Shown here: positions 11,543 to 25,360 of the stretch, piece by piece
Numbering within the stretch: the stretch's first letter is position 1
Layout of the letters: each line of letters begins with the position of its first letter
NCBI RefSeq assembly: GCF_011745365.1
Contig: NW_024468914.1
Span: 2,940,228 to 3,004,227 of the forward strand
DNA: 64,000 bases
Reading direction: 5' to 3'
Source: Cryphonectria parasitica EP155
Taxonomy: Eukaryota > Ascomycota > Sordariomycetes > Diaporthales > Cryphonectriaceae
Notes under the pieces: generated by a model
The model's database searches: none
Told to the model about the DNA's origin: nothing
Seen by the model: the letters and a program-made list of their open reading frames with translations, nothing else
Position numbers and translations under genes: made by a program

Positions 11543-12188
11543 TCAGTCACACCTCCTATCTTTCCAACCCGTCCTCCACCTTTCCTCCCACCTGGAACAG
11601 TCAAATACGGGCTTGCCGAGTTTCTTGTTCACGTCGTTGTGGGCATCGCAAAGCCACTTTCCAAATTCGCCCCTGCTGCCGGCCCTCACCGGGTCTTTTC
11701 GGATGTACTTCTGGAAGTCCTCGGCGCACACCCAGCACGGGTAGAGCCTGGAAAAGAGCTTGACAAAGCCTACGACGTCGTCCTGCTGCGCGGGGCTCGG
11801 AGAGGTAGGGTACGTGGCTGCTATGGAATGGAGAAGTGTCCACGAGTGCCGTCCGAGAGTCTCGACATCGGCTGGGCAGTCGTCTGTCTCGGTAACGGGG
11901 GGCATTGTCGAGGCCGTTGTCGCGGCGGCGGTCGTCTGGGGTGCCTTCATCGTTTTAGCTTGCGCTGCCCATGCCGAGAATGCGCTCTTGGACGTGCAAG
12001 ACCGGCAGCTATGACAATGGTCAGCAAAAGCACGCATTAAATACATGCTTGTGGTCAAGAAGAGCGCACGGCTTTCCATCAGGGCCCAGGACCATGCCAG
12101 GAGGCAGAGGCTTGGACTGCTCGCCGCCATTCAGTCCAACTGTCGCCAAAGTGGTGTCACTCTGGGTTCCTCTCGAATCCTCAGCCAT
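11543..12188 (-). CDS. ERV1: FAD-linked sulfhydryl oxidase Erv1/ALR
   Basis: Two exons, 12188-12070 and 12008-11543, give 194 residues. The donor is GTGCGC and the acceptor is ATAG; the join makes LGPDGKPCRSCTS, the family's N-terminal shuttle motif (Cys41, Cys44). The catalytic CxxC is in LYPCWVCAEDF (Cys131, Cys134), and the structural CX16C pair is Cys160/Cys177, ending with FDCSRWEERWRTGWKD. All six family cysteines are present. Erv1 sits in the mitochondrial intermembrane space, re-oxidises Mia40 during disulfide-coupled import, and passes electrons to cytochrome c. A Thr/Ala-rich linker (about residues 60-80) separates shuttle and core, as usual. It is divergent from HEM4 across 464 bp. 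Confidence 0.95.
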
Positions 12189-12652
12189 GATCGTATCGTC
12201 GTCCTGTGAGTACTTTTGTTCTTGCAGAGTCCAGGCGTGTCACCAGCTCGTCAGAGTATGGTTCATTCTCAAGGATTTGTCAGTCGGATGGGGCTCACGG
12301 TTCGGAAACGCGCTTCTAGAAATTCTAGCGCGATGCAAGTAAAGTTTCGCGGGCCCTGCTCGGTGACATCAGCGGCACCTGCCTAGCACAGTTGGAGCTG
12401 CATGGGCCCCTGTGTGTAGCCACTGCAGCGTTAGGTGGGAGGGTGGGTAGGTGGGGTGAGCTCGCCGGATGTCCCTGCTCATCAGTCAAAATTAACTTTG
12501 TGATGGTTAATTGCGAGGCTTCTCGCAAACTCTCTCAACTTCAAACCGGTCTATCCCTCCCTCTCTCTCTTTTCTCTCTTTCTTCTTTCTCTTCTCTTAA
12601 CCCCTTTCTTTTTTCTTCATCTATTGATGCATTTTTCTATCGAGGAGACAAG
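12189..12652. promoter_or_regulatory. Shared divergent promoter ERV1 / HEM4
   Basis: 464 bp between two ATGs pointing away from each other. A strong CT-rich tract (12555-12620) immediately precedes HEM4, a common fungal core-promoter or 5'UTR feature. No specific operator recognised. Confidence 0.5.
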
Positions 12653-13640
12653 ATGGCCTCTCCACTTGAAGACAAGACCAATGACGGCATACCAATACTG
12701 CTGCTCAAGACCAAATCGACACCTGGAGATGGGTACGAAGAGATCTTCGCTCAGACACAACAAGGGCCCCACTTTGAGCCTGCTTTCGTTCCCGTTCTGG
12801 AGCACAGGTTCGAACAGGATGGCATGGGAGAGATAGAAACAATGCTTAAATCGAAAATGATAGGCAGACATTTTGGGGCCGCGTATGGTGGCCTGGTATT
12901 CACCTCCCAGAGAGCGGTCGAGGCCTTTACCAAGATCGTGCAAGATGGACGGGGTGAGAAGTTCCTCATTTACTTCCCCTCCTCATGATGTTCACTGATG
13001 ATGAATACAAGGTGGCGACCGGCAATGGCCACACCTGTGCGAAGTGCCAGTGTACAGTGTTGGCCCGGCCACAACCAGGGCCCTCAAGGCCGTGCCATCG
13101 GACCCAGCACTGCAGGTGTTTGGAGAGCACACCGGAAATGGTGACAATCTGGCCAGATTCATCCTGGACCACTACGATGATTGGTATTCAGACCGCCCCG
13201 AGGAGAACCCGGCCTTACTGTTCCTTGTGGGGGAGCAAAGGAGAGACATCATCCCAAAAACGCTCATGAACCCTGAACTGCCTGAGGAGAAAAGAATCAG
13301 AGTAGACGAGGTTGTCGTGTACGGCACAGGGGTCATGGAATCGTTTGCAGATGACTTCAAGAAGCGTCTGCTGGAGACAAGGGAGAGGTCCATGGTCTGG
13401 ATTGTGGTCTTCTCTCCAACAGGCTGTGATGCTATGCTTCAAGTCCTCGGCCTACTCGACGAGACAACAGGCAAGGCAAAGCCAAAAGAGCCAGGTCGAA
13501 CAAGGTTTATCGCTACTATTGGTCCTACAACTCGGGATTATCTAAAGAGGACTTTCGATTTCGAGCCGGACGTGTGTTCTAAGAAGCCGAGCCCCGAGGG
13601 TGTCCTAGAAGGGATCAAGCAATTTATGTCACAATTGTGA
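12653..13640 (+). CDS. HEM4: Uroporphyrinogen-III synthase
   Basis: Two exons, 12653-12953 and 13012-13640, give 309 residues. The intron is GTGAGA...TACAAG, and the join reads QDGRGGDRQWPHLCEVPVYSVG. HEM4-family features: LLLKTKSTPGDGYEEIF near the N-terminus, FEPAFVPVLEHRF, GLVFTSQRAVEAF, VYSVGPATTRAL, LFLVGEQRRDIIPKTL, WIVVFSPTGCDAMLQVL and IATIGPTTRDYL. These follow the two-domain order of the enzyme, which cyclises hydroxymethylbilane with inversion of ring D in haem synthesis. The family is weakly conserved in sequence, but block order and length fit well. The gene is divergent from ERV1, another mitochondrion-linked gene. Confidence 0.93.
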
Positions 13641-14791
13641 CCCTCGAAAAATCGGTTCCCAAAAAGTTGTTGAGTTTTGAGGAAGGAGGCCTTACCTTCA
13701 GCCGTGAGGTTCTTCTTGTGTAATGGGCTGTCCATTTATCGGGGGCCTTGTCTGACCAGCGCCTCAGATATCTAGGTCTTGAGCGACTTCACATGAACAA
13801 AGCTCTAGTGAGAACCTGACTGACTGGTGGACGGTGTCACCTTGTGTCGATTCGGTCCTGGAGGCAAGTCATAAGGCAGTGTCTCTCCGTTGATCGAGAT
13901 ACAGAAGCATCGCCTAAGCATGCTGTCACCGTACCTCCCTTGCGAAGAGCAATAGCGCGTGCACTGGTCACAGCCACGGCAGAGAAGGGGTTGACGAGAG
14001 CGGTCTCACACGTTGCTTAGTGTGTGCTGGACCGGCAGAAAACAATGCCCTGACTGACTTTGAGTCTGCGGAGCTCCTGACGAGGTGGAGAGGGGAGACG
14101 TCGTTGGACCAACACCCAACGCTGTTGTTGGTGATGTCTGCTTCCAGGTCGCATCAATGTACACTTGCTTGACCTCGATGCCTATTCTTTTGAGAGTTGA
14201 AATACCCTCGAACAGAAAGGGAATTGAAAGCTGAAATGGTGGTGGAACGTACCTAGTACGTAGGGGGCCTATACTGCAGTGGGTGTAGCGAAGAAGATAT
14301 GGCAGACGGCCCGGGGCGGCCCACGAGAGTACCCACCCTTGTTCCAGTGGGACGTCATAGGTCCCAGGCTCATGCCAGGCTAGGATCAGGCCTGTGACAG
14401 AAGCATTGCTAGGGGGTTTGGCCGGCTTACTTTGGTCCTGTCAGCTTCTCCAGATTTAGAACTGAACTGTGACGGTCAATAAGAACCTGAGAGAACACCG
14501 ACCATGTTTAGCAAACTACAGTCAGCACCTGCCCTTTTCATGTCTCTCTTTTACGTCGAGTAGCCTCTTTGTGACATGAGATTGTTTGCTATTGCTGCTC
14601 CTGGCTAGCGAGGATTTGTATTGTCCCATTGTCCTGCAATTTCGCCTTCGGGTCCACACAGCCCACCTTTACTTCCTGCTGGGAATATCTTGAGTATACT
14701 GTGCACCCAACCCCTCTCTCTCCTACTGCCTCGACTACAACCCCTCTGTCTCTTTCTCTTTACAACACATCATCAGGAACAAGAGCCAATC
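13641..14791. other. 1.15-kb intergenic, no ORF
   Basis: Stops are dense in all six frames, with no open frame over 60 codons between about 13,740 and 14,620. The last 150 bp are C/T-rich and are probably the OXR1 leader. No RNA gene recognised. Confidence 0.6.
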
Positions 14792-16076
14792 ATGGCGTAC
14801 CACGACCATGACAGACCCACCAGACACGGGCACCGCTCCGACGAGTACTCGCCCTCGCCCTCCGCCTCTGGCAACGCCACTCCTACCACGGCGCCAGCCG
14901 CCTCTTCTTACCTCCACGGGCTCGCAGCAGGCTTCGGCGGACTCGTACGACGCTTCAGCGACATGACAGCAGGCGAGCAACCCCCGTCGTTGACCCACGG
15001 CGCCTCCTGGCCGCGCCTCCAGGGCAACGGTGTCAGCGGCGTCTACACACCACCAATGCACCGGTCCGCCTCGCCGCTGCGGCCACCGCCTCTCGAGCCG
15101 CTCGAGCTCAAAGGCTTCAGGGATGACACCACGCATTCGGCAAGACTGCTGACGCCCGTGGTAGCGGAAGAGATCCGAATTATGATCCCGGAGCGCCAGC
15201 GCATTGAAGATGAGTGGAACCTTGTGTACAGCCTGGATCAGGACGGCGCAAGTCTGGGGACGCTGTACAAGAAGTGCAGTGCCTACGAAGGCCAGAGAGC
15301 CAGCTTTGTACTGGTAGTGAAGGACAACGACGGAGGCGTGAGTAATTTGCTTTCTTTGCCCCGCTTCGTCCTTTTTGTCCCAAATTGCGCAGTGATTAGA
15401 CCAGAGGCTGATCTTCTATCTGAATTAATCCACATAGCTGTTTGGTGCCTACCTTTCTGATCCGCCGCGGCCACAGGCCCATTACTTTGGTAATGGTGAA
15501 TGTTTCCTCTGGCGCGCCTCCCTCCTCGCCTCCCTACCTCCACCGCCGTCAGAGGACACGACAAACATTGCAGCAGCCAGAGTGACCACCATCGCCAGCC
15601 CAACCCGATCTTCCTTCCCGCGTTCACCACCTCAGCCAGCGCCTGCACCGTCGGGAGACCTCATCGACCTCTCCGACGACCCTCCCGCACAACCTCCGGC
15701 TCCCTACAATCCACCCACCTCCGTTGCGCCACCGTCCACTCACAATTCGGCCCTCGCCCCTCCACAGCCAATAGCAGCGCATGTCTCTGCCCCTCCAAGG
15801 ACGGCCAGCCCAGCACTATCAATAGGCCCATCCATCAGGTTCAAGGCGTTCCCATACAGCGGCGAGAACGAGTTCTACATCTACTGTGAGCAGCACTGGC
15901 TGTCGGTCGGCGGTGGTGATGGGCACTATGGCTTGTGGCTGAACGACTCGCTCGAGAAGGGCGTGAGCTCGCGGTGCCTGACTTTTGGGAACGAGCCGCT
16001 GAGCGACGAGGGCGAGAAGTTTGACGTGCTGGGGGTGGAGATGTGGTTAATTGGCCGCGGAGGTGGAGTGCGGTGA
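14792..16076 (+). CDS. OXR1: Oxidation resistance protein 1, TLDc domain
   Basis: Two exons, 14792-15337 and 15438-16076, give 394 residues. The start is the ATG in AATCATGGCG; the open frame upstream lacks an ATG. Residues 1-120 are low-complexity (Ser/Pro/Ala). The TLDc domain runs from LLTPVVAEEIRIMIPERQ (about 115) to the end. It is split by an intron inside GG^LFGAYLSD and holds a long Pro/Ser-rich insertion (about residues 205-290) between HYFGNGECFLW and FKAFPYSGENEFYIYCE. It closes with GLWLNDSLEKGVSSRC and DVLGVEMWLIG. TLDc proteins protect against oxidative stress, and in yeast and animals they bind the V-ATPase and promote its disassembly. The insertion makes this member longer than yeast Oxr1. 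Confidence 0.92.
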
Positions 16077-17192
16077 AGGACTGGATCGAGATCTGCTCTT
16101 GTGCCCTTTCTGGAAAGGCTTTTATATGAATTGCACCTCAACCATCCAAGCTTTGAGGTGATCAAAGGCTAGCCGCCGTCATCCTCTTCCGAAGTTTGAA
16201 TGACCAGTGTAAGATGGACCGCCCGTCCGGACATCATCAGCATGCCCGCGTGTTCGTGCTCTCCCCTACTGTGGAGATCTATCGTTGTTTGAAAGAGATA
16301 CACACCAAAGAAATCCTAGCATAAGCATGGGAGAGGACGACAGCGGCGAGCACCGCAGGAAGGCTGGGGAGATGAGACGCCCCGGACCATTTTCTCCCCT
16401 CAGGGTTGAGAGAAGGAAAAATGACAAGACGGATTCCCCCAAAGGCGTGCCTGACTGCACGCATGTGGAATTTATAGAGAAGGAAGGGGGGGGGGGGAGT
16501 TGACTAGCTCGGCGCGCAAGATAGCAATAGCAGTAGCAGCAGTAGCAGCAGCAACCTAAGATACCCCAAGTGTCACCGACTTCATATGTATGCCCGATAT
16601 CAGCGCCAGGTAACGTCTCCTCCATCAGAGTTCCATACATTGCGAACGGTGCACGAGAGACGGAAAGCGAGTTCCATTCATCCATAAATGAAGTTGGTGA
16701 GGGCGAGGAAAGGCGGCTTCTTCATATACGTTTCAATGGCTTTATAATCTCAGCATGTCAACTCCAAAGCATATAACAAAATAGAGAGTACTGGAGACAA
16801 GAATGAAGAATGAAAAGAAGAAAAAATTTCCAGTATGGTTATCCACCCAAAGCTAATGCTCTTCTCAACATGATCCTTAATCTGGTTCTCGTCTCTCTTC
16901 CTGTCAAAACACACAAAGGAAGAAGAATATCGTCGTAATCTGCCTTACTTTCCTGCCCGAAATGCAACCCATACAGTTTCCAAGCTTTCGTGTGTGTCCG
17001 CCCATTCGTTACCATAGTATAGAGTCAAGGTTTCTTTGTCCATCATCCATACATACCATCTGCGCATACCTCACCACGCCGTTTTAGGTACCTGAACGAC
17101 GCGACGCAACCCAACCCAACGCAACACAACACACAACATAGACTCTCCCTGGACGCCGTTCGCCAGCCGAAAATGCTCTAGTCGCAAAGTAT
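16077..17192. other. Convergent 3' flanks with simple repeats
   Basis: No gene seen between OXR1 and the MAP-kinase gene. Contains a G12 tract near 16486-16497 and an interrupted AGC/AGT triplet repeat at 16522-16553. The minus-strand ORF over it reads poly-Cys/Tyr from the triplet repeat and is rejected. Confidence 0.5.
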
Positions 17193-18481
<1,289 letters not shown>

Positions 18482-21400
18482 GCTGACTGGTGCCGCTGCG
18501 TTTGTAAATGTGCACAGGTGATCGATTTGATGGGTTGAATGAATACTGGTCCCAACAGAACTATGAAACTCTTTGGTCTCGGCCCTGTGGTAGGAAACTG
18601 AGGAGAGGCGAAAAGGGAGGTCGCCAGATGAGGGATCGAACTAAGAGGTCACCCGGGACCGGATGATGAGCGGTCGGGGAGGGGCAGAGAGAGAACACGG
18701 GCGATGCGGGCGGCTATGCGAAGGGAAACGTTACGCTGTACAGGATGACGCGATTCCTATTTATTGTGGGAGATTTCAGTCAGTTGAGAGGCATACAACG
18801 AGGAGAAGAACCGTCTCGAGAGGGTTCTTCTTTGAGGAGGTGGCAGAGGTGGTGGTTAGGTGATAAGAGCTATGCCTAAGGAACTCGGGCGGCTGCTCGA
18901 CGGAGGAAGGACGGATGGAGAGGTAGAGGGCGATACGGCAGATGGGTGCGTAAAAGGGTACTTACAGACAGGAAGATGCTTGCTTCGAGCGAGCAGTCGA
19001 CAAGGAATCAAGCTGAGGAGAAGATGGCGGGACCTTGAGGTGGGAAGGTTCTTGTTTTGGGGGGCACGAGAGGGGGAGGAGGAGGAGGAGGGTGGGGTGC
19101 GATCGATGGCTGGGCCACGAGCAGAAGGCGGGGTGGGGGCACAGTGCTTGTCTGGTGGCAGGAGAGAGGAGAAGCGAGTAAGTGGGTGGTACTCTGATCT
19201 CTCTATCCGTCAAGGTCTGTGTGTATGGGGACAAGATCCGAGTGTTAGTATCGAGAATATCCACAAAACCTCTCGGGTTGGGACAGAGAGAGATGATGGT
19301 GACTGGGTTTCGAAGGGGGAAAGGGGGCCACGAGGTGTCTTTGTAATAGGAAAATAGAATCCAGAGTCATTCATCCATGTGGAAAGAGAAGACAGTGGAC
19401 AGACGCCCAGAAATCATCACTCATGGACGCCAGAGCGCTGAAACAGTAGTTGACAGGGGCCAGCTGAATTGAACCGCTTGGGCCCTCGCAGGGTTCTTCA
19501 AAAAAGAGCTGCCAAAGGTCTGGGTTGTGTGTTTTGGTGGGTGGGGTCATGATTTGTGGTGGATTGTAAAGTAGTCAAGGTAAATAAATACGTACCGTTC
19601 CGAGGTGCTGAGCATGGATCGTAGAAGGGCTATCCGCAGTGTGTTTCTAAGGACCTATCGTACCTGGTAAGAATCTTGAGAAAGGGGACTGAATTTAGTG
19701 AATAGGATGGTGCAGGCAGGCAGGCAGGCAGCAAAGATGGATGGATGGAGAGTGCAAGGGGCTGAGAAGTGTGTGTGCTGTTCATGTGGTGTGGTGTGTG
19801 TGTTTAGTGTGTAGGTAGTGAGAGGTCGGTTGGTCAGATGAGCTTGCAGTGGGTGCTGTAGTGTGGTGTGGTGAGAACCGTGGTAACCCCTGGGACGAAC
19901 CGGGTCCTTGTATCAGGGCTGCGGGCCTGGGGGACCCTGCTTCTCTTCCCTCTCTCATCTGATACCCGTAAAGTGGTATCCGTGTTCTATGGGGTCTACC
20001 TCAGTGACCCTAGGAGAGTAGGTGTAACTGCAAGAGTGGAGTCCCGACAACAAGACCAGCGACTTTGGTTCGATGGCACGGATGCAAGCTGAATACGGCG
20101 GGGAAACGAGATGCAGCCATAGCACACACAAGCACATACGAGGGAGGAACGAATGAATGGTGATGGTGAACGGTGAGTGGGCTGTGAGTGGGGATAGTCG
20201 AGGCAAGGGGAGAGAAGAGAGAGAAAGAGAGAGAAATGAAAGACGAACCTTTAGAATTGTGACGGAGGCCAGACAGAAACCTTCTTTCCCTAAAGAGAAG
20301 AGAAAGGACGGACACAACACGCAGGTGGTGAGGATGGGCAAGTGGCAGAAAGGCACACAGGTGAAGAGAGAAAGAACGAACGGCAGCGGCAGAAGGCGGC
20401 CCCTAATAAGAGACTTGCCTGTCATAAAATAACTACTACCATAGTAAGGAAAGAGGTTCCCATCTGCCGAGGTCAGCATCTTCTTCTTCTTTCTTCGCTT
20501 ACCGTCTTTCTTTTCTGGCCCCTTTCCCGCCAGGCTGGTTTCAAAAGAGCCCATTCATCATCATCACGTCCACCAAATGTGTGTTGACCTCAGCGGGCCT
20601 GGTCCAGTATGTGGTCCTGTCCAACACGGTCCGTCCACATGCTGTAGTAGTAGAGCATCTATTCCTACCCATGTACTTACCTACCCGCTCCTGAAGGCAT
20701 GTAAAAGTGGATGTGCAGAGCCTCAAGAGGAGGACGTGAGATGAGTGGCCTCGCATCTGGTCTTGAACCAGGCCTACTCTCACTTCATTGTCACCAAAGC
20801 CCAGCGCTATTTCAGGGACGCAAAAGGGCCGCCACAAGGCTGACCTTGACCTGACTGAAAGGCCACCACCCTTATTCCTCCACCCCACTTTGGGTTACTT
20901 TTCTACAACTTTCTCGGCTGCTTCTCTTTGTCATCACCACCCTTCGACCTGGCTACCCTGGGGATACATGAGAGGAGACAATACTTACACAAACATACAC
21001 ACGTTTCCCCCCTCGGCGCTGTCGCTACCGGATGAGATGAGACCCGACACCCCGGGTGGTCCCCTCGCTTCCACACAATTTCCTGGTTGTGTCGTATAGA
21101 CTGGGCTGGTTCATGATGATACAGGAGTCTCTCTTACTTATCACCAATCTGCACCGGACGGCATCTCTGCAATGTGCCCTCCTTGCCTCGTCCGGCCAAC
21201 CAACCAGGCCGTTCTCCCGCTGTTCCTCTACCATACGTCCAAGAGTCACTAGCCGCCTTGTCCTACCAAGATGCGTTCTCTAGGCGCCAGCCTTCTCGGC
21301 ATGGCTGTCTCAACACAGCATTTAGGTCCTTCACTGGGCGGCCAGTATGTTTCATCCAGGCTTGTCTAGCCATGCCAGGCTGGGCTAGACGCTCCGGATC

Positions 21401-22424
21401 CAGGCGCCCATGCCCCCTTAGCTACTACTATAAGTATAAGCCTATAAGATAATTATCGCCCAAAAATAAACTCCCGCATGACAAAGCCAGCACTGCAGGT
21501 CTCCTCCAACCCCACCAACATATTATGTATATTCAGGCTATGCTTTGCAACTTGGCCGCTTTTCTTGTGGCCCCCGGATAAACTCATTGCAAGGTGTTCT
21601 TGAAAGAATAAAGAAGAAAATCCTTCGGTCGCCAATGGCCCGGTGCTCACAGGCCCGCTCCAGAGTACTTGAAACAGATCTGATTGTTACCTTTTTTAAG
21701 TAGCAGACAACGTGGGATAACTGGCCTTGGGAGGAAGAATTTCGGAACCTGCCGAGTATGCACTGGGCTGACAACAGTTTGTCCGAAGATGATTTCTCTT
21801 GATGATCAATCAGCATCATCTGAATAGCTTATCTGCCAAGCCCACGTGTTCAATAATGGATGAGAAGGGGGTCAGAAATCCAACAGGAAAAGAACGAAAA
21901 AGAAAGAAGGGGGGGAAAAAAAGACCAACTACGGAGAACGGTATAGGTTCGGGTGTTCCTGCGCCTCAACCAACAACAGCGGCTCTCGTCGGCCAAAAAA
22001 TGCAAAAAAAAAAACAAGGCAATGCACTGTCATTGGTTTTCTCACCAAAGGCGAATATGGGTTCTGGCCTTTACGTCGACTACGGGAACATCTTTTGGAT
22101 GAAAGGCCGGCCCCGGTCAGGCCACTGCGTAGCCCAGCGTTTCTCGCCCCCAAATATCACAAGCCACTCCACGGTGAAGACGTCGGAGACGAAGGTTTTC
22201 GGTGGCATGTACCAAGCCTCCAAAGACAAAAAAGAAAAAAAAAAAAGGAAGGAAAAAAAAACAGCATACATGTCACAGGAGTAACTCTCAAAATCACAGC
22301 CAGGCGACTTCGCTCAAACGAATTTTCTTTTTTTAAAGATGATCAACTGCTCTGTGTTTTTTGACGTCTGATGTCTATACAATTAAAGTCACCATTTGAA
22401 GCATGCGATTTACCTTGGGCCAGA
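18482..22424. other. 3.9-kb gene-free region upstream of the MAP kinase
   Basis: The stretch separates the 5' end of the MAP-kinase gene from the 3' end of SEC24. It is rich in GA, GT, (GCAG)n and poly-A tracts; ORFs across it (for example 18860-19357 plus, 19955-20554 minus, 21799-22284 plus) are low-complexity and lack domains. It probably holds a long promoter and possibly a spliced leader for the kinase gene. An unannotated non-coding transcript is possible but cannot be shown from sequence. Confidence 0.5.
19712..19748. repeat. (GCAG)n and (ATGG)n microsatellites
   Basis: Five GCAG units at about 19712-19732 are followed by three ATGG units at 19737-19748, upstream of the MAP-kinase gene. 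Confidence 0.8.
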
Positions 22425-25360
22425 TTACTGGACAACCTGTAAAACATAGAATGTTAGCATTACAATGTCGAGCCTCCAGTGCAGGCAATACTCAACAAAC
22501 ACATACCTTTTCCCTCAGCACGCCCATCCATTGTGCAAAACTCATACCCTGATCTGCGCGGTCCTCCACCAGCAAGGTCTGCGCCCACAGCTTCAGGCTG
22601 GGCTCGCCGTCCTCGCGCACAATGTACAGATGCGGGAGGATGATACTGCCCACGCCCTTGGACTTGTAATCCCTGCTCTTGGCGATGACTGCCCGGATCC
22701 GCTCGTTGAAGTCGTTGTCCAGCTCTGGCACTGTACCCTTGCCCACGTGGAGCTGTGTCCTGTCGGCGACACCAAAGACATCCTGCAGTAGGGCCGGGAC
22801 CGTATCGCGGCCGACCCACAGGAATTGTGTCTGCCCGTCATCAATGAGGTACAGTCCGTACGAGACAAACCGCTCCGAGGACAAGTTCAGCGGCGGTGGC
22901 AGGACGATCTGGCTGGTCTCCGGGTCGGGCGTGCCTGCGATGTCCGGCATATCGTGCAGTGAATACAGCTTTGGGTAGATGTACTGCATCAGCAGCGGCA
23001 GAGGCAGCGTCGATAACAGGCAGAGCGCTGCAGACCTGAGATCGGAGGGGATCTGGGCCGACTTGCGCAGGCCCACATGCTTGATCAGGCCGAGGAACAG
23101 GGCAGGCAGACCGCGCATATTGGCCGGGAACTGCAGGCCACCGCCCATACTGCCGCCAGCCAGCTCTTTCCGGAACGTCTGGAGCAGTTCGACGAGCTTT
23201 GTCTGCAGCGAGTCTCTGGCCGCATCGAGGCCGCCGCTGAGCGCCTTCTCGACAGCCTTGTGGCTGAAGTATGTGGTGATGGCGCATTGGTCCGCGGAGG
23301 CGTAAACGTCCGCCAGGCTCTGCGTCGTAGGCAGGGCCAGGGTCATGACCCGGATTCGCCGCTCGCCGTTGCAGGTAGTGTGAAGCACAGCCGTCTGCAT
23401 GCAGATCATGCTCTTAGACAAGGTCTCATCAATGGCTACTTCCACCACGTAACACTGGTCGCGCGGGAAGGCTGGGAAAGCGCACAGATCGGAGCTCCGG
23501 TTGAAAAAGTTGCCGTAGAATGTGTTCATTCTCAGGCCCGTCGTGGCGCGCACTCTCAGAACAGCCTCCAGACCGATCTCCGATGACAGGTAGTCGCTGA
23601 ACTCGGAAGCAAACTTGATAGCATCTTCTTGCCGCCCAGCATTCCACCCGGGATAGAACCACGTCTGACCACCAGTGTACCGAGGAAGATTGCTCAACGA
23701 GGCGACATCCTGATACTGGGAGGAGAAGAGGAACATGTCGATCGAGACCTGGTTCTTTGAGCATTCGACAGCAAAGCTCTTGTAGAAGCCATTGGCCGTC
23801 TGCAGCAGGCTGCTCTCCTTGGATGTGCCCAAGAGCTTTTTGTCCTCCCTCATGTCAAGCTTGCCGTAGCCCAGGTTCGGCAACGAAGCGCTCAGGACCA
23901 CAATCTTTCCACCGACGGGGGAGATCAGCTTGTGACCAGCCCTGAGGGCGGAACCCATGCATGATCCGTTGTTCTGGTTGTTGATAAACATATCCGGAAG
24001 CTTTGTCAAGAAGTTCTCGATGCTCTGGCGACACTCGCTCAGAGGGACCAGAAGTTCTGTAGGGACCGGCAGGAAAGGCTCGTCGAGGTCGCTGATGACG
24101 AGCATGTTCGTGTCTCCATTCTCATCCGCGTCCTTGGGTATAGAGAAATAGTGCAGGCTCGAGTCCACGGCAATGAAGCCCAGACGAGTGCGCCGGTCCG
24201 CGTTGGGTATCCTACTCAGACTGTCCAGGATCGTGCGCGCGCTCGTCGCCAGAAGGCCGGTCGAGACGGCCGCATAGCTCACATCGAAGAGGAAGAGATA
24301 GACGAGAGGCTGAGGCGGTCGGACCATGTACTCTTGGGGGGCCACGAACTCCACCACCGCGGAATTCAGTTCAGCCCGCTGCCACCGGTCGATGCTCTTC
24401 TGAGCCGCGGCGTCCCAGTCGAAGGCCTGCGGAACGTCGTTGGAGAGGTTGCACATGTTGCACCGCCACCTATGTCCATGGTCGAGGAAAGTCACGTACG
24501 GGTTGATGTACGACCTACACCGCCGACACCGTGAGATCACCTGGTCCTGGACGACAGGAACAGGATCGTCCATATCATGAAGCGAGCCATACGGCTGGAT
24601 GACGAGCGCGAAGGGGAGCTTCGACTTCTTGAGGAGGGAGTGCGTCGTGGGGACGGCGTTGAGGGTCGATCGCACATATTTTGGAGGGCAGTTCGCATCT
24701 TCGGAGGGAGTACAGCTTGACTTTTGGTCGGGTGAGCCAACTGAACACACACGGGGGTGAGGGCACTGCTCGCGGACTCACATTTGCAGGAAGAATGATT
24801 GGGGGTGGGGGCAGATCCAGCTCGGAGACGTTGAAGGGTTGGTTGAGCAGGTCGGTCGGATACAGCTGGTTCAGGGGCCCAACGCGCGCAGGAGCTTGCT
24901 GCTGCTGCTGCTGCTGTTGCGGCAGAGGCTGGCCTCCTCCCACCTGCAGGTTCGACATGCCTTGAGTGAGTCCAGCAACACCAGGCGCAGGAGCAGCACC
25001 GTAGTCTGGCTGGGGGTATCCGGGGCCAGCAACGGGAGTGAAGGGCTGGGCTGCAGGATAACCTGCAGCTGCAGCTGGCTGTTCTTGACCTGGATAGCCA
25101 CCATATCCAGGTGTCACTGGTTGAGGGGCGCCGAACTGGCCTCCAGCGGGAAGCTGGCCTCCCACGGCGGCATTGCCGCCACTTCCCACATCGAACGCGC
25201 CAGCAGCGTAAGCTCTCTTCTTTTTCTTGCCTCCCGCTCCCTCTGCGGGGTGTTGAGCCGCCTGAGGCGGCGGGGATCCAGCAGGGTTCTCGTAGGCCTG
25301 GCCGTCATATGGTTGCTGGAAGCCAGGCTGGCCTTGACCGTAGTCGTTGGGTGCAGACAT
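22425..25360 (-). CDS. SEC24: COPII coat cargo-binding subunit Sec24
   Basis: Three exons: 25360-24782, 24720-22507 and a 12-nt last exon 22436-22425; 934 residues. Residues 1-190 are Gly/Pro/Gln-rich, with a run of eight Gln near 150-160. Then come [11 protein letters not shown], the [18 protein letters not shown] block, and the zinc finger with Cys at about 258, 261, 280 and 283. The trunk ([11 protein letters not shown]), beta-sandwich, helical and gelsolin-like ([14 protein letters not shown]) domains follow. The first intron is set by conservation: using the AAAAG acceptor gives [18 protein letters not shown] in frame. The last intron (GTATGT...TTTTACAG) replaces an unlikely Cys-rich tail with VVQ-stop after LREK. 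Sec24 pairs with Sec23 on ER exit sites and selects cargo. Confidence 0.96.

Noticed and set aside
16266..16685. 139-codon minus-strand ORF with poly-Cys/Tyr
   Set aside because: The Cys/Tyr run comes from the AGC/AGT triplet repeat and the rest lacks domains.
18860..19357. 165-codon plus-strand ORF upstream of the MAP kinase
   Set aside because: Gly/Glu/Arg-rich reading of GA-rich DNA; no domain and opposite to the likely leader of the kinase gene.
20736..20800. Possible tRNA-like segment (TCTTGAACC near 20760)
   Set aside because: No A-box at proper spacing and no acceptor stem could be paired.
21799..22284. 161-codon plus-strand ORF with Lys-rich ends
   Set aside because: Runs through poly-A/AAG tracts and has no domain; likely chance opening in low-complexity DNA.
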